This document shows, in pieces, positions 39,880 to 40,702 of a stretch of DNA of 40,702 nt. This stretch comes from Armatimonadetes bacterium UBA5352 (GTDB taxonomy: Bacteria; Armatimonadota; Zipacnadia; Zipacnadales; UBA5352). The notes beneath the pieces were generated by a model. That model was given only the letters and a program-made list of their open reading frames with translations, made no database searches and had not been told where the DNA came from. The stretch is from contig DHPY01000027.1 of the NCBI GenBank assembly GCA_002411015.1, positions 1-40,702 on the forward strand, read 5' to 3'. Position numbers and translations under genes: made by a program. Each line of letters opens with the position of its first letter. The first letter of the stretch is position 1.

Positions 39880-39924
39880 AGTCTCTCACTCCCCGTCGTG
39901 GTGCTCCGCATAGCGTGCAGCATG

Positions 39925-39966
39925 GAAGCCATCGCCGCCGTTCTGCGCAAAGGCGGCGATGGCTTC
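39925..39966 (-). terminator. 15-bp perfect hairpin after the corrinoid protein gene
   Basis: GAAGCCATCGCCGCC (39925-39939) and GGCGGCGATGGCTTC (39952-39966) pair perfectly around a 12-base loop, about 40 bases downstream of the corrinoid protein stop codon and upstream of the transporter gene. A terminator is likely by position. No T tract follows, so a Rho-dependent or RNA-stability role is also possible. Confidence 0.5.
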
Positions 39967-40008
39967 GACGTCCTGAACCTGCGACAGGCGCGCGGCTGTC
40001 TCCGGGAG

Positions 40009-40641
40009 CTACCCGAGCAACTCGGCGAGCTTGTCCACGGCCGAGGCTGCGTCGGGCGCATAGCCGTCGGCGCCGATCTCATCGGCGTACGACTGCGTGA
40101 CCGGCGCGCCGCCGATGATAACCTTCACGCGATCCCTGATCCCCGCCTCGACCAGAGCGTCCACGGTGTCCTTCATCGAGGGCATCGTGGTCGTGAGCAG
40201 CGCCGACAGCGCCACGGCGTTGCAGCCCTGCTCGCTCGCCGCCTGCACGAACTGCTCCGGCGACACGTCTACCTCGAGATCCACGACCTCATAGCCGCCA
40301 CCCTCGAGCATCATCGCGACGAGGTTCTTGCCGATGTCGTGCAGGTCGCCCTTCACCGTGCCAATGGCGACCTTGCCCTTCGACTCCATCTCGCCCTCAG
40401 TCAGCAGCGGCTTCACGATGCCCATGGCCGACTGCATCGCACGGGCGGCGATGAGGACCTCAGGCACGTAGAACTCGTTGTTCTTGAACTTCTCGCCGAC
40501 CACGCTCATCCCGGCAATGAGCCCATCGTTGATGATCGCGCTCGGCTTCACACCCTCGTCAACAGCCGCCTGGGCCAGCCGCTCCGCATCGTCCTTCTTG
40601 CCACTAATGACAGCATCCGCCAATGCCTGCAGGTCCGCCAT
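40009..40641 (-). CDS. corrinoid (B12-binding) protein of a methyltransferase system
   Basis: A 210-residue carrier that shuttles methyl groups on cobalamin between two methyltransferases (MtaC/MtbC/MttC-like). Residues 1-85 are the helical cap domain (ERLAQAAVDEGVKPSAII, FYVPEVLIAARAMQSAM). Residues 88-210 are the Rossmann-like B12 domain: the base-off/His-on motif D99-L-H101-D-I-G104, S146-A-L148 and G177-G178. The ATG at 40641 has GGGAGG 9 bases upstream. No methyltransferase gene is in the window; the cognate MttB/MtaB-like gene may lie beyond the right edge. The last 19 bases of the window, in its leader region, are an inverted copy of the first 19 bases. Confidence 0.95.
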   Translation of the reverse strand: MADLQALADAVISGKKDDAERLAQAAVDEGVKPSAIINDGLIAGMSVVGEKFKNNEFYVPEVLIAARAMQSAMGIVKPLLTEGEMESKGKVAIGTVKGDLHDIGKNLVAMMLEGGGYEVVDLEVDVSPEQFVQAASEQGCNAVALSALLTTTMPSMKDTVDALVEAGIRDRVKVIIGGAPVTQSYADEIGADGYAPDAASAVDKLAELLG

Positions 40642-40680
40642 ATGCGTGAACCTCCCGTGGAATGCGCAGCCATTCCGCTT

Positions 40681-40699
40681 CTAGTGCAGCGTCCATAAA
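40681..40699 (-). repeat. terminal inverted repeat, right end
   Basis: Exact inverted copy of bases 1-19, ending 3 bases before the window end. It lies in the leader of the corrinoid protein gene, 40 bases upstream of its start codon. Confidence 0.7.
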
Positions 40700-40702
40700 A
40701 TA

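Noticed and set aside
1..40702. CRISPR array, tRNA, rRNA, insertion-sequence transposase or phage genes
   Set aside because: I looked for regularly spaced repeats, cloverleaf-like intergenic segments, and transposase or phage proteins, and saw none; a dedicated tRNA/rRNA search was not possible.

Overview
The window is one GC-rich bacterial stretch (about two thirds G+C by eye) packed with carbohydrate-active, envelope and surface-glycan genes. The best taxonomic clue is the prepilin-like protein at 3994-4635: an FTLIELLVVIAIISILASI head, then a QARGKGR and MYAQDYDE region, and a C-terminal H-x-DG/DSHVKW-type motif. That combination is typical of Armatimonadota and, less often, of Planctomycetota-Verrucomicrobiota relatives. 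I infer an Armatimonadota-like organism, probably a metagenome contig. The last 22 bases and the first 19 bases form a perfect 19-bp inverted repeat, which suggests the window is a whole contig. No rRNA, tRNA, CRISPR array or transposase was seen.

Left part (1-7510). An efflux-type ABC module (HlyD-like adaptor, FtsX-like permease, ATPase) contains an internal join: the adaptor loses its C-terminus and the permease its N-terminus at about 1020-1035. Then come four leftward genes: a small Sm-like acidic protein, a membrane-anchored protein with a C2H2-like metal motif, the prepilin-like protein and a family 2 glycoside hydrolase.

Middle part (7723-20139). A winged-helix protein overlaps a remarkable 876-residue fusion of two KaiC-type RecA ATPase domains with a whole solute-binding-protein (MalE/UgpB-type) domain. 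A strong intrinsic terminator closes this unit. It is followed by a small secreted beta-domain protein, an alpha-toroid protein, a GNAT acetyltransferase, a Gfo/Idh/MocA oxidoreductase, an OYE/FadH-type iron-sulfur flavoprotein and a UPF0173 metallohydrolase. Inside the metallohydrolase gene sits a near-consensus sigma-70 promoter. Downstream of it lie a 23-codon Cys-rich ORF with an unusually strong Shine-Dalgarno sequence and a long terminator hairpin. A secreted serine hydrolase and a headless Ig/PKD-like fragment follow.

Right part (20222-40641), all leftward. Nine overlapping or nearly touching genes (39394 to 27150) form a surface-glycan operon: two YfhO-like and two other multi-spanning GT-C-type proteins, a polyprenyl-phosphate-sugar synthase, a KdsC-type phosphatase, two paralogous GT2 enzymes and a GT4 enzyme. 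A small EamA/SMR-type transporter (candidate flippase) lies just upstream. The operon appears to start from a leaderless promoter whose TATAAT lies six bases before the first ATG. An orphan membrane histidine kinase and a BatA/VWA protein - alanine racemase - GHL10 hydrolase set follow in the same direction. A B12-dependent (corrinoid) methyltransferase partner protein closes the right end.

Together the genes suggest a polysaccharide-degrading bacterium with an elaborate, lipid-carrier-dependent cell-surface glycan. The most novel element is the winged-helix / KaiC-KaiC-SBP pair, which looks like a cytoplasmic solute-sensing ATPase switch.
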